Below the pieces are notes generated by a model. It searched no databases, had not been told where the DNA came from, and saw only the letters and a program-made list of their open reading frames with translations. Positions 62,639 to 64,000 of a stretch of DNA of 64,000 nt are shown here, one piece after another. How positions within the stretch are numbered: the stretch's first letter is position 1; the number at the start of each line of letters is the position of its first letter. Made by a program: the position numbers and the translations under genes. The DNA is from Pseudoalteromonas luteoviolacea NCIMB 1944 (GTDB taxonomy: Bacteria; Pseudomonadota; Gammaproteobacteria; Enterobacterales; Alteromonadaceae), in contig NZ_AUXS01000053.1 of NCBI RefSeq assembly GCF_001625565.1, forward strand, positions 62,001 through 126,000. Direction: 5' to 3'.

Positions 62639-63925
62639 ATGGAAACTAAAAACGACGAAGCGCAGCTGCCTGTCAGTGATCTGAACCGCAAAGGCTTTAT
62701 GACCACTTATCCGCCTAGTCGCTACTGGAAAGGCACATTTCAATCCGAAGCATTGGATAACGACAGACTAAATCTGTATATCCACATTCCTTTTTGTATT
62801 CAGCGATGCAGATACTGTTTTTTCAAAATTATAGAGTTGTCTGAGAGTAACCAGCAGGATATAGACAATTATGTCGACTACCTATGTAAAGAAATCGCGC
62901 TAGTATCGAAGCAATATGCATGGTCTAAACGTCCGGTCGATACGCTTTACTTTGGCGGGGGTACACCGAGTTTATTAAAAGCGCGTCATCTATCCCAGAT
63001 CATGGATACCCTAAACGCACATTACACAATGGCTTTATCTGAGTTTGTATTTGAGGTGGAGCCAATTACGTATAATAAAAAGAAGTCAGAAGAGCTCGCA
63101 CAATTTGGTATTACGCGTCTTAGTTTTGGGATCCAGTCTTTTTGCGATGAAGTCGTCGCAAAGACAGGCCGAAAAGACACTGAAACGATGAACATAAAAG
63201 CCATTCAGCGGGCACTCGATACCGGTGTTATCGTCAATATTGACCTACTCAGTGGGTTGGAGGGGGAAACCGAACACAGCTGGCGATACAGTATTGACCG
63301 CGCGATTGCGCTCAATGTTCATTCGATCACTGTCTACAAAATGGAACTTTATCAAAATTCAAAATACTTTAGTGATCTACATAAAAACAGCATCATCCTA
63401 CCAACGGATGACCAAGAAATGGCGTTTATGGATTATGCCATTGAGCAACTTCATGCTCATAGCTATCAAAATTCTACATTTTTTACTTTTACCAAAAATG
63501 GTGATTACCAACAAAAGCATTTACATCAGCGTTGGCAAGGTGAAGATACCTATGGATTTGGCGTTTCGGCCTTTTCGTCTTTACAAAGGGAATACATTCA
63601 AAACACTTCGAGGCTAGAGAAGTATAAAGCAACTATCGACCGAGATATGTTGCCCGTTGAGCGAGGTGCAAAGCTCACATCAATGGATTTGATAGCCAGA
63701 GACATAGTACTGGGCATGAAAACATCTCGCCTTGATTGCAAATGGCTCAAAGCAAAACACGGAGTTGATTTATTATCCCCAAACAATGTGATGCTACAAA
63801 AATTAATAGAGCAAAATTTTATTGCTGTACAAGAGAACACAATAAAAATGACAAACAAAGGTGTGTTTTATGGCGATTTTGTAGGTAAAGCGCTTAGTCG
63901 GCACTTTTTAGACTCATTCGCTTAA
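62639..63925 (+). CDS. HemN-like class C radical SAM enzyme
   Basis: 428-residue radical SAM protein of the HemN/HemW superfamily. YIHIPFCIQRCRYCFFKI carries the cluster cysteines Cys53, Cys57 and Cys60 (CX3CX2C, then two Phe, where HemN has a fourth cysteine). YFGGGTPSLL (104-113) is the SAM motif, and EVEPITYNKKKSEELAQFGITRLSFGIQSF and INIDLLSGLEGETEHSWRYSID are the typical HemN-family stretches. A C-terminal winged-helix-like domain (about 330-428) is complete. Relatives in biosynthesis (NosN, C10P, Jaw5) methylate or cyclopropanate carrier- or DNA-bound substrates; heme enzymes share the fold. The ligase-ACP context favours a biosynthetic role over HemW. Operon may continue past the window. 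Confidence 0.85.
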   Translation: METKNDEAQLPVSDLNRKGFMTTYPPSRYWKGTFQSEALDNDRLNLYIHIPFCIQRCRYCFFKIIELSESNQQDIDNYVDYLCKEIALVSKQYAWSKRPVDTLYFGGGTPSLLKARHLSQIMDTLNAHYTMALSEFVFEVEPITYNKKKSEELAQFGITRLSFGIQSFCDEVVAKTGRKDTETMNIKAIQRALDTGVIVNIDLLSGLEGETEHSWRYSIDRAIALNVHSITVYKMELYQNSKYFSDLHKNSIILPTDDQEMAFMDYAIEQLHAHSYQNSTFFTFTKNGDYQQKHLHQRWQGEDTYGFGVSAFSSLQREYIQNTSRLEKYKATIDRDMLPVERGAKLTSMDLIARDIVLGMKTSRLDCKWLKAKHGVDLLSPNNVMLQKLIEQNFIAVQENTIKMTNKGVFYGDFVGKALSRHFLDSFA

Positions 63926-64000
63926 TTGCCAAACCGTACACTACTCTATGGCGGTAGACACCTGACTTGGGTTCCCGTCGCCTTTATTACGAGTGTCTAT

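Noticed and set aside
62639..63925. Housekeeping HemW or coproporphyrinogen oxidase HemN
   Set aside because: The fold and motifs fit the superfamily, but the N-terminal extension, lack of the fourth HemN cysteine and linkage to a dedicated ligase and ACP favour a specialised enzyme. Phylogeny would decide.
1..64000. CRISPR arrays, insertion sequences, tRNA or rRNA genes
   Set aside because: No regularly spaced direct repeats, transposase frames, terminal inverted repeats or cloverleaf-like genes were recognised by eye; a tRNAscan or ISfinder search was not possible.

Overview
The window looks like chromosomal DNA of a marine gammaproteobacterium, most likely Pseudoalteromonas or a close member of the Alteromonadales. 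The evidence is the AT-rich composition, the gene order leuS-lptE-holA-nadD-rsfS-rlmH-mrdA-rodA-rlpA-dacA-ybeD-lipB-lipA and lptD-surA-pdxA-rsmA-apaG-apaH, the sodium/proton antiporter NhaD, and a large TonB-dependent receptor. Genus assignment is inference. I recognised no rRNA, tRNA, insertion sequence, integrase or CRISPR array.

Layout. 1-5.8 kb: tail of a Bcr/CflA-type drug transporter, a LysE-type exporter, methylglyoxal synthase, a YegD-type Hsp70 relative, a periplasmic Lig E-type DNA ligase, a HAD phosphatase and a small conserved protein. 5.8-15.8 kb: a TonB-dependent receptor, SixA, a pitrilysin-type protease, a PAS-GGDEF-EAL protein and an MmcQ/YjbR protein, with two long gene-free stretches (8.2-8.9 and 14.6-15.3 kb). 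15.9-22.5 kb: a lipoprotein with a collagen-like stalk, phosphofructokinase, NhaD, a DUF368 (PopT-type) undecaprenyl-phosphate translocase and a DUF3530 protein. 22.5-31.7 kb: djlA-murU-amgK (MurNAc recycling) divergent from the lptD-to-apaH operon. 31.8-45 kb: a chemoreceptor, transketolase, metK with a MetJ operator, an HDOD protein, a CYTH-CHAD protein, a YgiM-type SH3 protein, an FKBP isomerase, a LonB-like protease and a YbeL-type zinc-ribbon protein. 45.3-58.1 kb: a long, tightly packed core block that joins translation (leuS, rsfS, rlmH), outer-membrane assembly (lptE), replication (holA), NAD synthesis (nadD), cell-wall elongation (mrdA, rodA, rlpA, dacA) and lipoylation (ybeD, lipB, lipA).

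From 58.2 kb onward the content becomes accessory. There is a secreted protein of unknown function, then two divergently transcribed DNA-binding regulators (a small Xre-type protein and an S24 LexA/CI-like repressor). The 259 bp between these two is studded with a repeated TGCGTAA/TTACGCA motif at near-integral helical spacing. They are followed by a compact operon of a stand-alone AMP-forming ligase, a single acyl carrier protein and a HemN-like class C radical SAM enzyme, which runs to the window edge. This regulator pair plus activation-carrier-radical SAM module is the best candidate for an undescribed system: it looks like the start of a biosynthetic cluster that makes or modifies a carrier-bound acid by radical chemistry.

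Coordinates of starts were adjusted where a better ribosome-binding site or family length supported an internal start; each case is noted in the entry.
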